64,000 nt of DNA, from contig CM060733.1 of NCBI GenBank assembly GCA_030704615.1, forward strand, positions 7,006,001 through 7,070,000, written 5' to 3'. The notes beneath the pieces are model-generated. The model saw nothing but the letters and a program-made list of their open reading frames with translations, had not been told where the DNA came from and ran no database searches. A program made the position numbers and the translations under genes. Positions within the stretch are counted from its first letter, which is position 1, and each line of letters starts with the position of its first letter. Source of the stretch: Takakia lepidozioides. Lineage: Eukaryota > Streptophyta > Takakiopsida > Takakiales > Takakiaceae. This document shows, piece by piece, positions 21,013 to 31,136 of the stretch.

Positions 21013-22596
21013 GTGGAAGCAATTGAACATTTAAATGGATATAAAGCTGGTGGACCTGATGGTATTGTCAACGAGCTTATCAAGCACGGTGGCGATCCCA
21101 TGATAGAGGCCCTAGTTCTCCTCTTTAACCTTATCTGGAAGACTGAAATGATCCCCTTTCGCTGGCGACAGGGGGTCATTGTCAATCTATACAAGAAGGG
21201 TGACAGAGAAGAACCGGGGAACTACCGTGGCATCACGCTCCTCAATGCTGTTGGCAAGACATTCTGCAGAGTTATAAGTACTCGTCTCGAGGTTGATCTG
21301 GAGTCTAGAGGTTGTTCCACGAAGGCCAAGCTGACTTTCGGCGAAACAGGGGCTGTGTGGATCGTATCTTCACTCTAAGCCAGATTATCCAGGGAAGGAA
21401 AAAAGAAGGGAAACCCACTTATGTTTTTTTCCTGGATGTCAAAAAGGCTTATAACACAGTGTGGAGAGATGGGCTATGGTTCCGCCTCTGGTCTTGTGGG
21501 ATCAAGGGAAAGATGTGGAGAGTTGTCCACAACTTGTATGCTCACACCAAAAGCTGTGTCACTGTTAACGGACAGAAGTCCAACTTCTTTGACATAGACC
21601 AAGGTGTAGCTCAAGGTTGTACTCTCTCCCCTCTGCTCTTCAATGTTTTTATCAATCAACTCCTCGAGGATGTGGAAAGTGAGGGATTTGGGTTAAGGGT
21701 GGGTGATACCACCATACCAGCCCTTATGTTTGCGGATGACTTCGCAGGCATAGGGGAGACTCCAACCAATCTCCAGGAGTTGATTGATTGATCTTTGGGG
21801 GCTAGAGGCTAATGTCAGCAAATGTGCAGTGGTAGCATTCAACGACAGAGGAGAGGGAGGAAGTGATCTTAAGTGGCAGTGGGGTAGCCAAGAGATCCCG
21901 GTCCTCCCTTCCTACACTTACCTGGGCGTTGAATTTTCCTCCAATTGTAATTGGGATGCACATATCCGGAAAGTTGTTCAAACTGGCAAGGGCAAAGCTC
22001 TGGGGCTCACTAAATTTTTCCACTGCAGAGGGGTCAACTCTGAGGTTAAGAAAACCATGCTTTGCCGCGTTATTAGACCTGCCTTGGAGTACGGATCTGC
22101 TATATGGGTTGATAACTCCAACCAGGCTAAGTCTCTAGAATCCATTCAAGTGGGGTGCTTAAGGAGTGTATGTCAGCATGCTCCAAAACAGCCAATGTGG
22201 CTGTTCGGGGAGTTTGGCATTCCGTCCTTAAGCTCCCGACGAGATGAATTCAAGGTCAGATGGTGGGGTCAGCTGCAACATATGCCCAACACCAGATATC
22301 CTAAGTTAATCGACTCTATATCTTGGAAACAGGACCGCCCTGTCAAACAGGCTAAGTCCTGGCAGACGAGAGTAGGAGAGATTCTCAAGGTCCTGGACCT
22401 GGATCCGCAAGTCTTGACCCTGCTGGATAAATCTGATTTAGAGGCTGTAGTGTCCGATGCCATGTCTGTTGCCATGAGATTGTCTGATGAAAATGAAGTT
22501 AGGCAGAAAACCTCCCTGAACTTGTTTCCTGTCAGTGACATGGGGAGGACATCTTGGATGACCTCAAGGGTCTACCCACTCTTGGCACTAGACTGA
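21013..22596 (+). pseudogene. LINE reverse transcriptase domain
   Basis: The sequence shows AGGPDGIVNELIKHGG, KKGDREEPGNYRGITLLN, FFLDVKKAYNTVWRDGLW, GVAQGCTLSPLLFNVFIN and the catalytic FADD (in ALMFADDFAGI). The thumb-like YTYLGVEFSSNCNW segment follows. Frames change near 21340 and 21785, and there is an in-frame stop just before 21013. The wording of these motifs (QGCTLSPLLFNVFIN, YLGVEF) differs from the common plant L1 type. No RNase H is seen. Confidence 0.85.
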
Positions 22597-23051
22597 AATT
22601 TAAACTCAGGGCAGGAAGCCTACCTTTGAACAGCAAACAGAAGCAGAGAGGAAAGGGAGAGAGCAATTGCCCATTGTGTGGGCAATCTGAAGACAGTAAT
22701 CATTTTCTGATACACTGTCCGGGGTTCTCTCACCAAAGAGACGCTCTCTTCAACTCTATCAAGGGAATTGTGTCTGTACCCCTGTTTACCAACTTTGAAA
22801 GTCTCGAGGCTGAGCCAAAAGCCCAGGCCCTCCTGAGGCCTAGTTTTTGGGCAAATCACACACAGCAGATTGATGCTTGTGTGAAGGGATTTCTAGAGGA
22901 TATCTGGGAAACCCGGATTAATTCTTTATATGAAGGTAAGTCTTACTACCAACGTCAGCCCCTGACAGAGGTAGGTTCTGTCCCTTTTGTTCCCGCTCAA
23001 ACTGGGCGCGGGGTCAATGGCCACAAGGCTACGGCAAACAACGTCTTATGA
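22554..23051 (+). pseudogene. LINE C-terminal zinc-knuckle region
   Basis: The 165-codon frame contains CPLCGQSEDSNHFLIHCPG, a CX2C...HX4C knuckle of the type seen after RT in several LINE clades. The C-terminal portion (QIDACVKGFLEDIWETR) is the segment that recurs in the truncated copies elsewhere in the window. A frame change separates it from the RT frame near 22560-22590. Confidence 0.75.
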
Positions 23052-23080
23052 GTACAATCTCTCTCTCTCTTTCCTTGAAT

Positions 23081-23858
23081 CGCATGCCTAGTTCCAGATA
23101 CCCTAAGATAATCGACTCTATTTCTTGGAAGCAAGACCGTCCTGTTAAACAGGCTAAGTCTTGGCGGAAAAGGATAGAAGAGATTTTCAAGTATCTGAAT
23201 ATGAAACAGTAGAATTCACCCTGCTGTATGAACCTGACCTGGAGGGTTGTGTCCAAAGCCATGTCTGATGCCTAAAGACACGTCCGATGAAATCAAGTTA
23301 GGCATAAAACTTTCCTGAACTTGTTTCCAGTCTATGATATGGGCGAGGACCTTAAGGATGATCTCAAGGGCCTACCTACCCTTGCCACTAGACTGAAATT
23401 TAAACTCGGGGCGGAAAGCCTACCTTTGAACAATAAACAGATGCAGAGAGGAACAGGAGATTGTAATTGCCCTATGTGCGGGCATCCTGAAGACAATATC
23501 CATGCTCTGGATATATTGTCCGGGGAGGTTCTCAGCAGAGAGTGACCTTCTTCAGGACTGTCAAAAACATTGTCCTAGCACCTCTATTCACCAACATTCA
23601 AAATCTTGAGACTGAGCCTAAAGCCCTGTTGGGGTCTAACCTTTGGGCTGCTCACACACAGCAGATTGATGCTTGTGTGAAGGGCTTTCTCGAGGATACC
23701 TGGAAAGCCCGAACTAATTGTTTATACGTTTATACCAGGTAAGTTACACTACCAGATTGAGCCCCTCACAAAGGTAGTTTCTGGTTCCTTTTGTTCTGCC
23801 CAAACTGGGCAAGGGGTATGGCCACAAGGCTACAGCAAACAACGTCTTATGAGTGCAT
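23081..23858 (+). mobile_element. Second, 5'-truncated LINE copy in tandem
   Basis: This segment aligns with 22280-23049 of the preceding element (shared CTAAG.TAATCGACTCTAT, CAGATTGATGCTTGTGTGAAG, and the terminal AACAACGTCTTATGAGTGC). It is separated from the first copy by CTCTCTCTTTCCTTGAAT and followed by the same words. It carries only the knuckle region (CNCPMCGHPEDN) with frameshifts. It looks like a separate 5'-truncated insertion at the same target. Confidence 0.8.
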
Positions 23859-25660
23859 TCTCTCTCTTTCCTTGAATGTGGCTAAGTTCTTTGTAACAAC
23901 ATTCAAGAATTGCCTGATCCCATTATTCCGTTTAGAATTTTTGGCCTAAAACAGAACCGGAAATGGAGAGAACGGGATGACTCACTCATAGGTCTTAACC
24001 TAATGCAGTTGCCTTATTAGGCTAGAAAGCCTGGCCACTCTTCTCATGTGGAAGAGGAGCAGGCAAGAGCTGAAGGAGGTGACTACCTTACTGCTGAACT
24101 ATGGCTACAAGCAAGGTATCCATTCAGACTCTTTAAACACTTTGAAGGGCTGCTTAGTATGGCAACACACAGAGTTGACACATGAGGAACTTACATGGAC
24201 TTGACTAAGCTTTACTCTGAGTCTAAGAAAACTTCTGCAAACGCTTCTATGTGAGCCCCTGCTTGAGTACTTGGTCTAGTAACACTTTCCTCTTAGGAAT
24301 GAGTGCTTACTGTCATGAGACCACCACCCCCTCCCTTTGGAGCATGGGCTGAAATAGGTGCTGCTGAGTTGTGTACCTACTCCTGGCTAAAATGGCTGAA
24401 AGTACCTCCCTTACCTCTCCTCTCTTTGCTAGTACGAGCTGCTGCAGGGATCACATCAATAACAAATGTGAAGTGGTGTAAGCCTGGGGTTTCACAGGGA
24501 TCACTAAACTGTTGGCTTGTTGGTTGGCTGTGATGGGTCCAGGTGAGGCCACTTCACCTTCTTTTGTTGCAGGAAATGCTATTAAGGGTAAGAGACTAAG
24601 GGAGTGAGACTTGGAGCTCTCTCAAAGCTCAAATCTGTTTGTATGTGTTGATTTTGTACACATTCTACTGCTGTTTTGCTCGGGGTATGAGCTTGTACCC
24701 ACCCAGAAAGGAGTTGCCTGTTTAGGAGACATTCCTACTTCTATTGTTGCTTCCTAAGATATGAAAGGGAGGAGGCAGATCTATTTGTGAGAGAGGGCTA
24801 CCTAGTGTGCAGCTGATTGCACCTGAAAACTGATTTTCCAGTAAGCAACCACAGCCACATTGTGAATGTCTAAGGTGGAGGGCTAATGGAGCATTGCTGA
24901 TGCTTTGTACCACGATTTGAATGCCAGCTCTTAATCAGCCCCCAGTCTTCTGGAATCGGATTGTGGATGTCTGTGCTGGAATGTTATGACAAAGTTGGGT
25001 TGCAACCCCTCTACAGACCCTGGGAGGTTTACTGGTGGTTAGTCCTGCTAGGGTATGCCGTAGTCAACACTTGCAAGGACCTGTCCTCTCTGTCCTGGTC
25101 TCTTTCTCATACACATGTGACCAATTCAGCACACGGGAAATTTGTAGGTAATATTGGGGTGTTTACTAGGTGAATTACGGCATTGTCAGCTACTAGCAGG
25201 GAGGGGGAGGATCTATGCAGTTTGTAGTTGCGGCAAGGATGGCTGAAGACGGCATGTGGGGTGCAGATGTAGGTGCATTTGTGAAAGCAGCTAGTGGTAG
25301 TATCGTGAAGGGTTTTTGTCAGTTAGGGTCACTTGATGCTGTGGGCATGTTTATGGTTCCAAATTGAGGAGTTGGTCAGGTATCTTCCCTGTTTTAACAG
25401 ATTCGGTTGTTTGATCTTCTATTAGATGGATCAGCTGAAAACCAGGCAATTTCTCTCTTTTGGTCCCTTTTTTACGCTACCGTTCATTTTGCGTTCCACT
25501 CTCTGTTTGCTTTCTGAGCAGACTTACTCGCTGACAGCATAGGACTGAGACAAAGGGTGCCCAGGGCACACTACGATTTCAGGGATGGGCTATATGCTTT
25601 TAATTTTTCTGGTGGATGTGTGGTGGCTGTGCGAGTTTTTGACGTGTTACTGCTACTGGG
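23859..25660 (+). other. Intron of the OSB-like gene, right of the LINE copies
   Basis: The first 62 bp repeat the 18821-18883 flank with a few mismatches. The rest is intron-like with scattered stops and pyrimidine tracts. I see no further exon with confidence; one small exon could be hidden here, because the two visible PDF exons do not join in phase. Confidence 0.5.
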
Positions 25661-25667
25661 GTTGCAG

Positions 25668-25892
25668 GCGAATATCCAAAACACCAAAATAGAGACCAGG
25701 AGAAGCTTTGGAACAAATTTTTTTCATGCTCCAGTGAGCAGTGGGTCAATCAAGTTTGTAAGGTGAAAGCACTTGTAACAGAATGCAGACGACAAGAACT
25801 CCCTTATCAATTAATCATAGCAGCTGCTTTTGATAGAGCCCCACCCATAATAGCCACCATTGGGAAGAGTCTCTTAGTGTGTTTGTTTCTGT
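25668..25892 (+). CDS. Second PDF-motif exon of the OSB-like gene
   Basis: After a TTGCAG acceptor, one frame reads QNRDQEKLWNKFFSCSSEQWVNQVCK. This is a diverged second copy of the KLWxxFxxxPxxWWD motif at 18750. The nucleotide sequence is also clearly related to the first exon, as expected for exon duplication. The frame stays open to a stop at about 25892, or may splice at GTGAAAG after VCK. Joining the 18798 donor directly to 25668 gives the wrong phase, so a missing exon or pseudogene status must be considered. Confidence 0.45.
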
Positions 25893-26618
25893 AATACCCT
25901 TTTTCTTAACACTGTGACTGACAAGGCAACCACCTTCACATGTGTAATGTTTGTTGCAAGCTAGATGGCTGGAGAAGTGCCGGTCCACGTCAAGCTTTTT
26001 GTAGAAAAGACAATGCAAGCGCAGTAATGAATCCATGTAGTAGATGCTCATTGGTTGTGAGCAAGCATTTGGAAATTCGGGGCTGCCTTGTGCTCTGAGA
26101 CCCTCACCAGCTTGGAGAACTGTGCACAATGATGCATGTTTTCTAACATGATGTCAAGGCCAGCTCTAAATGAACACTCAATCATCCATACTTACATTGT
26201 TTTGTGATTTCCAGAGGGTTTAAAACCTCACAGTCGACCCTCTTTCTCCGGTGGGGATTAGTCCTTCCATGATCCACCATAGTCAAAACAAGTGAGACAT
26301 AGTCTCTCTCTCCTCTCGTCTTTCTCACTCTCTATTTCTGACAGAGGAACAGAGGAACAACTGTTGGCTAAATGATTTATATGATGTATTTTTCAGCACT
26401 AGCAGCACTGAGGGAAGATGTCTGCATTGTTTTGTGGAGCCAAGGATAGCTGAAGAGCCAGGGATGAACCGTGTGTGCAGATCCTTCCTAAAGGACCAGA
26501 TTTCAAGTACAAGAGTACCAGGAAGACACAGTGGATTAATGGCTGGAAGAGCCCTGCGGGAGTAGATGGTCAACTAGAAGTAGCAGGAGCACTGTTGATT
26601 GAATCAGGCACCTCCGCC
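25893..26618 (+). other. Upstream region and 5' end of the PPR gene
   Basis: There is no separate gene. The PPR frame is open upstream to 26475, but without an ATG before 26619. A CT-rich stretch lies at 26300-26335. The word CACAGTCGACCCT at 26226 resembles a pogo/Tigger-type terminus, without a partner. Confidence 0.5.
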
Positions 26619-29009
26619 ATGGCCACTGCCTACGAAAGAGTACCAAGACAGGGAGTCCACAAGAACTCAATTGGCACTTGCGGTGATGTGAGCAGACTCT
26701 GTAAGGCAGGACAACTGAAAGAGGCATTGCACATTTTGAACCAAGGAGGTATTTCAGCAGACATCTATACTTATGTCTGTCTCTTGCAGGAGTGCATTAG
26801 GATTAAAGGCCTAGTGGATGGAAAGAGGGTGCATGCCCACATTACCCAGAGTGGGTTCAAGCCAAACATCTTTCTACACAACACCCTCATCAAGATGTAT
26901 GCCAAGTGTGGGAGCATTGTAGATGCACGTGTAGTGTTTGACAAAATGCTTGAACGAGATAAGTTTACATGGAATATAATGATGACAGGGTATGCCAAGC
27001 ATGGTTGTGGTAGGCCAGCCCTCAGTATATATGAGCAAATGATACAGGAAGGGGTAATGCCCAACAGAGTCACTTTCATATGTGCTCTCAAGGCATGTGG
27101 CAGCCTACGAGGCCTGAAAAAAGGCAAAGAGGTGCATGCCGACATAATTAAAGCTGGGATTACACCGGACATCATTCTGGACACCGCCCTTGCTGCCATG
27201 TACGCCAAGTGTGGGAGCTTCAAGGATGCACATCAAGTATTTGACAATATGCCTGCACGAAATGTGGTCTCCTGGAGTGCAATGATTGCAGGATATGCTC
27301 AGCATGGTTGTAGTATGGAGGCTTTGGAGACATATGAACAAATGATAGGGGAAGGGGTGACACCCGACCAGGTCACGTTTGTCTGCGTTCTCAATGCATG
27401 TGCGAGCCTGGCAGCCTTGGATAAGGGTAAAGGGATTCATGCTGACATCATCAGACAAGAAATTGTGCCAGATATCATTCTAGAGACTGCCCTTGTGAAC
27501 ATGTATGCTAAATGCAGGGACATTAAGACTGCGTGTCTAGTGTTTGACAATATGGTTGACCGGGATGTGGTCTCATGGAGTGCAATGATTGCCGGATATA
27601 CACAGCATGGATGTGGCAAGGAGGCTTTGGAAGCCTATGAGCAAATGATACAAGAAGGGGTGATGCCCAACCAGGTTACATTTGTTTGCGCACTCACTGC
27701 CTGTGCTAGCCTCACAGCCCTGGAAAAGGGCAGGGAAATCCATACTCACATTGTGAAAGCCGGAATTGAGATAAATACCATTTTGGGCAATACCCTTGTC
27801 GACATGTATGCCAAATGTGGGAACACAAAGGATGCACATCAAGTGTTTGACAATATTGCTCAACAAGATGTGGTCTCATGGAATGCACTGATTGCAGGAT
27901 ACGCTCAACATGAAAGTGGCGGTGAAGCTTTGGAGACCTACCAGGAAATGACACAGAAAGGAGTGCTGCCCAACGAGGTCACGTTCGTTTGTGTTCTCAA
28001 TGCCTGTGCCAGCCTGGCCGCCCTGCAAAAAGGCAAAGAGATACATGCTGACATCATCAAAACTGGCATCAAGCCGAATACTATTCTAGTGACGGCCCTC
28101 ATTAATATGTATGCCAAATGTGGGAACATGAAGAATGCACAACAAGTGTTTGGCAATATGGCTGAACGGGATGTAGTGTCATGGAATGCAATGATTGCAG
28201 GTTATTCTCAGCATCAATTCGATAGGGAGGCTTTGGAGACATATGAGCAAATGATACAGGAAGGAGTGTCAACTGACCAGTTTACTTATGTTTGCGTTCT
28301 CAATGCGTGTGCCAGCCTGGCAGCCCTGGAAGAGGGCAAGGAAATCCATGCTAATATCATTGAAGCTGGCATTGTACCAAATACGATCGTGGAGAATGCC
28401 CTCGTTGATATGTATGCCAAATGTGGGAACCTAAATGATGCGCGCCAAGTATTCAATAATATTGCTCAACGAAATGTGGTCTCCTGGACTGCGATGATTG
28501 CAGGATATGCTCAACATGGGTGTAGTAGGCCGGCCCTGCAACTATTTGAACAAATGCAACAGGAAGGGTTGAAGGCAGACGGTATCACTTTTATATGTAT
28601 TCTCTCTGCATGCAGCCATGTGGGCCTAGTGGATGAAGGCAATCACTACTTTGATGCTATGAGGCAAGATTACGGCCTCACTCCTACAGCTGAGCATTTT
28701 GGTTGCATGGTGGACCTTCTTGGACGTGCAGGGCGATTGGCTGAGGCAGAAGACTTCATTGACAAAATGCCAATCAAACCAACTGTGGCGGTGTGGGGGG
28801 CATTGCTTTCTGCCTGCAGAATTCATGGCAATGTGGACCTGGCAGAATGTGCAGCTAACCACCTTCTCAAGTTGGATCCACATGAGGCTGCTACTTATGT
28901 GCTGCTATCAAACATCTATGCCGCAGCAGGCAGGTGGGATGATACAGCAAAGGTGCGACAAATGATGAAGGAGAGTTGTGAGGGAGAAGCCAGGTCGCCG
29001 CTGGATTGA
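26619..29009 (+). CDS. PLS-class pentatricopeptide repeat protein with E domain
   Basis: PLS-class PPR proteins bind organellar RNA and guide C-to-U editing or processing. The ATG at 26619 is in a GCCATGG context and gives a 796-residue frame with no interruption. Six near-identical triads of about 101 residues are visible, marked by repeats of VVSWxAMIAGYAQHG, EALETYEQMIQEGV, VTFVCVLNACASLAALxKGK and LVxMYAKCGNxxDA. The terminal S2/E region reads VAVWGALLSACRIHGNVDLAE and YVLLSNIYAAAGRWDD. The PPR part is intact, but a frameshift at about 28976 cuts it off from the E+ and DYW sequence that follows. Targeting sequence at the N-terminus is not obvious. Confidence 0.85.
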   Translation: MATAYERVPRQGVHKNSIGTCGDVSRLCKAGQLKEALHILNQGGISADIYTYVCLLQECIRIKGLVDGKRVHAHITQSGFKPNIFLHNTLIKMYAKCGSIVDARVVFDKMLERDKFTWNIMMTGYAKHGCGRPALSIYEQMIQEGVMPNRVTFICALKACGSLRGLKKGKEVHADIIKAGITPDIILDTALAAMYAKCGSFKDAHQVFDNMPARNVVSWSAMIAGYAQHGCSMEALETYEQMIGEGVTPDQVTFVCVLNACASLAALDKGKGIHADIIRQEIVPDIILETALVNMYAKCRDIKTACLVFDNMVDRDVVSWSAMIAGYTQHGCGKEALEAYEQMIQEGVMPNQVTFVCALTACASLTALEKGREIHTHIVKAGIEINTILGNTLVDMYAKCGNTKDAHQVFDNIAQQDVVSWNALIAGYAQHESGGEALETYQEMTQKGVLPNEVTFVCVLNACASLAALQKGKEIHADIIKTGIKPNTILVTALINMYAKCGNMKNAQQVFGNMAERDVVSWNAMIAGYSQHQFDREALETYEQMIQEGVSTDQFTYVCVLNACASLAALEEGKEIHANIIEAGIVPNTIVENALVDMYAKCGNLNDARQVFNNIAQRNVVSWTAMIAGYAQHGCSRPALQLFEQMQQEGLKADGITFICILSACSHVGLVDEGNHYFDAMRQDYGLTPTAEHFGCMVDLLGRAGRLAEAEDFIDKMPIKPTVAVWGALLSACRIHGNVDLAECAANHLLKLDPHEAATYVLLSNIYAAAGRWDDTAKVRQMMKESCEGEARSPLD

Positions 29010-29411
29010 GGTGGACGACCAGGGGGATGCCGTTGTTGTGGAAGGCACATTGCATCCAGATTTTGACAAAATCCATACTGAGTTGACTGAGATTGTCTGT
29101 GAAGATGAGGGAGGGATGCCAAGTTCATGCCTGACATATGCTTTGGATCATATGATGTTGAGGAGCAGTAAAAGGAACTGTCCCTTTGCTCCCACAGTGT
29201 GAAGATGGCAATTGCTTTCGGTCTCTTCAACACATCCCATGGGACCCCTCACCATGTCATCAAAAACCTTGAGAGCCACTAAGTTCATCTACTATATTGT
29301 TGGGCGAGCAATTGTTTGTGATGCAAACCACTTTCACCACCTCCAAGATGGGGTTTTCCTTGTGGGTATTACTGGTAAGAGGTGCAACATGCATGTGCGC
29401 GAGCATGGTTG
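28978..29411 (+). pseudogene. Decayed E+ / DYW deaminase tail of the PPR gene
   Basis: In other frames directly after the PPR stop come E+ (REKPGRRWIEVDDQGDAVVV), then a DYW relic: CSHSVKMAIAFGLFNTSHGT, GRAIVCDANHFHHLQDGV. The HSE catalytic box reads HSV (Glu to Val, codon at 29199). The CGDCH zinc-ligand segment between NLR and ATKF is missing. The final CSCGDYW is replaced by FLVGITG. A stop follows EEQ at about 29170. The domain cannot be active as read. Confidence 0.75.
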
Positions 29412-30318
29412 AATTAAGAGTTTAATCTGGAACCTGAACTCCAGCACTGGAAATTGCCTCCCTCATGTCTAAGTATGTGATTCCTGATCACTGCACTTCA
29501 GAGTAGAGAGTGGAAACTCAAACAGAGCTCACTTCAGTGGAGCCACTCGGTAACATGAGTTATGTTCAGTTGCTGCAGGTATTCTCGCCTTGAATCCAAA
29601 TAGTTAAAAGAGATTCAGTCAGTAGTCTGAAGTTTTTCCCAATTTTTTTTTCCCAAACTGTACCAAGGCTCAAGTTCATGGGCCATCTCAATATATAAAC
29701 CAGGTATTAGTATCAAAACTGTAAGGTATGGCTGGGCACACTTGAGCTTGTCGATCTCTTCTTGCAGACGGTAATGTGTAAGCACGGTAAATAATGAATT
29801 CCAAAATCGAATATATAATACTCCTTGGATAATTAAACAAGTCGCGAATGGCTCCTCTTTGTGAATAGTGGAATCTACTTTCATCCATACTAAACTTAAA
29901 AATTCATCCATTTATTTTTCATAAGTTGTTCAATAACAAAAATGTTACCTGACCGAGGTCTTATCTGGAAAAGGAAAGTAGTTTTAGGAGGTGACACTTG
30001 GGAAAGGCACAACAGGGACTCACCCATTTTTGACACTGATGCATGGTCTCCTCTTCAGAATAAAGAGGAGCCAAATAAATTCCTGAAATCTACATTATTG
30101 TCATTTTTTGCTAGGATGTTTTGTTATTGGTATCGAACAAGAGATTAGTGGAGCTTCAACGGAGCTCCGGCCACCCACCTGCGCTACTCTCTGCTGGATG
30201 GAACTAGAATATCAGTAATAAGTCCGGTTCCATCAGCCATCAGTTGGATTTTCATCAGTACTAAAACTACGAAGAAGGTGGTTTTTTCCAATTTACCTGA
30301 CAAGGCTGCCGAAGGAAC
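29412..30318. other. Intergenic, no gene seen
   Basis: Short frames only. The sequence from 29620 to 30150 has no coding character. The last part (30290-30318) runs into the left target duplication of the hAT-like element. Confidence 0.6.
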
Positions 30319-31128
30319 CAGTGTTGGGCGGTTCTTGCATTTGTGAAGGAACCTTCGGTTCCGGTTCCACAATTATTTCAAGAGACGGTTCCGGATCCGG
30401 TTCCGGTTTTTTTTTATTGAGCCGGTTCCGGTCCGGTTCCGGATCCAACTTTTAAACATGGGGGCGGTTCCGGTTACCGGTTAGTTGCTGATAAAAACCA
30501 TCGGTTCCGGTTAGGTTCCGGTTCTATTTTTAAAATATATTTGTTTAATTTAATTAGATTTAAAATATTTTATCGGTCCGGTAGATTAAATAGCATTGTA
30601 TTCACATATTTGAACTAAAATCCAACGATTTTGTTAGTTTTCACTAAACACAAAAAAACAAACAAAAATACTCTAAATAAACTGGTAGAAGAAAATGGGT
30701 AAAATTTTATGGGTTGAAAGTACTATTCAGCTACCTGGCAAGTATTGGCATCTTCAAGCATTTTATTAATGAACTTAGCCAGGATATCATGGAGCTGGAG
30801 ATTGAACCCAAGATCTCATGGCGCTGAAGCATTGAACATAGAATCTCATGGCCTTCAAGCATTGAACCCAGGATCTCAGGAGCTTGAGAGCATTAAATAA
30901 TTTTTGCCCTGGGCCCACCAGCCCAAGGGGTCAAGAACCGGAACCTGTTTTTATCCCCATGCGCCAGTTCTCTGGTTCTTACACCCAGCAGGAACCGCCG
31001 GTTCGGTTTTGCGCCGATTCCCATTGGCACGTTCCGGTTCCGGGTCAGGTTCTGGAGGAATGGGCCCAGTTCCGGTTAACCTGAACCGGCGATTAACCTA
31101 GGTCCCGGCGGGTAACCGCCCAACACTG
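30319..31128. mobile_element. Non-autonomous hAT-like element (MITE), 810 bp
   Basis: The ends are inverted: CAGTGTTGGGCGGTT at 30319-30333 and its exact reverse complement at 31114-31128. Flanking 8-mers GAAGGAAC (30311-30318) and GCAGGAAC (31129-31136) match in 7 of 8 positions, the target size of hAT transposons. The interior is rich in GGTTCCGG words near both ends (30340-30520, 30930-31090). A three-fold repeat near 30790-30895 has unit word ATTGAACCCA(A/G)GATCTCA. No transposase is encoded. Confidence 0.85.
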
Positions 31129-31136
31129 GCAGGAAC

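Larger units (their letters stand above)
18884..23057 (+). mobile_element. Non-LTR retrotransposon (LINE), APE-type endonuclease plus RT
   Basis: The element carries, in order, an exonuclease-endonuclease-phosphatase type endonuclease, a reverse transcriptase and a C-terminal CCHC-like knuckle, all plus strand and broken by frameshifts and stops. Its 3' end is a conserved tail (AACAACGTCTTATGAGTAC) with no poly(A). The 5' boundary is uncertain: coding starts near 19464. A 62-bp flank copy ending at 18883 and repeated at 23859 suggests the insertion begins about 18884. A (CT)n tract lies at 19198-19225, and a repeated word (ATCTACACATGGGGTAA-like) at 19236 and 19377 probably belongs to the 5' UTR. 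Confidence 0.85.

Noticed and set aside
26226-26240. CACAGTCGACCCT as a pogo/Tigger terminus, also ACAGTCGACCCTGG at 32390
   Set aside because: No inverted partner or TA duplication was found at a sensible distance for either site.
26475-26618. Upstream extension of the PPR frame
   Set aside because: It lacks an ATG; ATG 26619 has a good context and marks the likely start.
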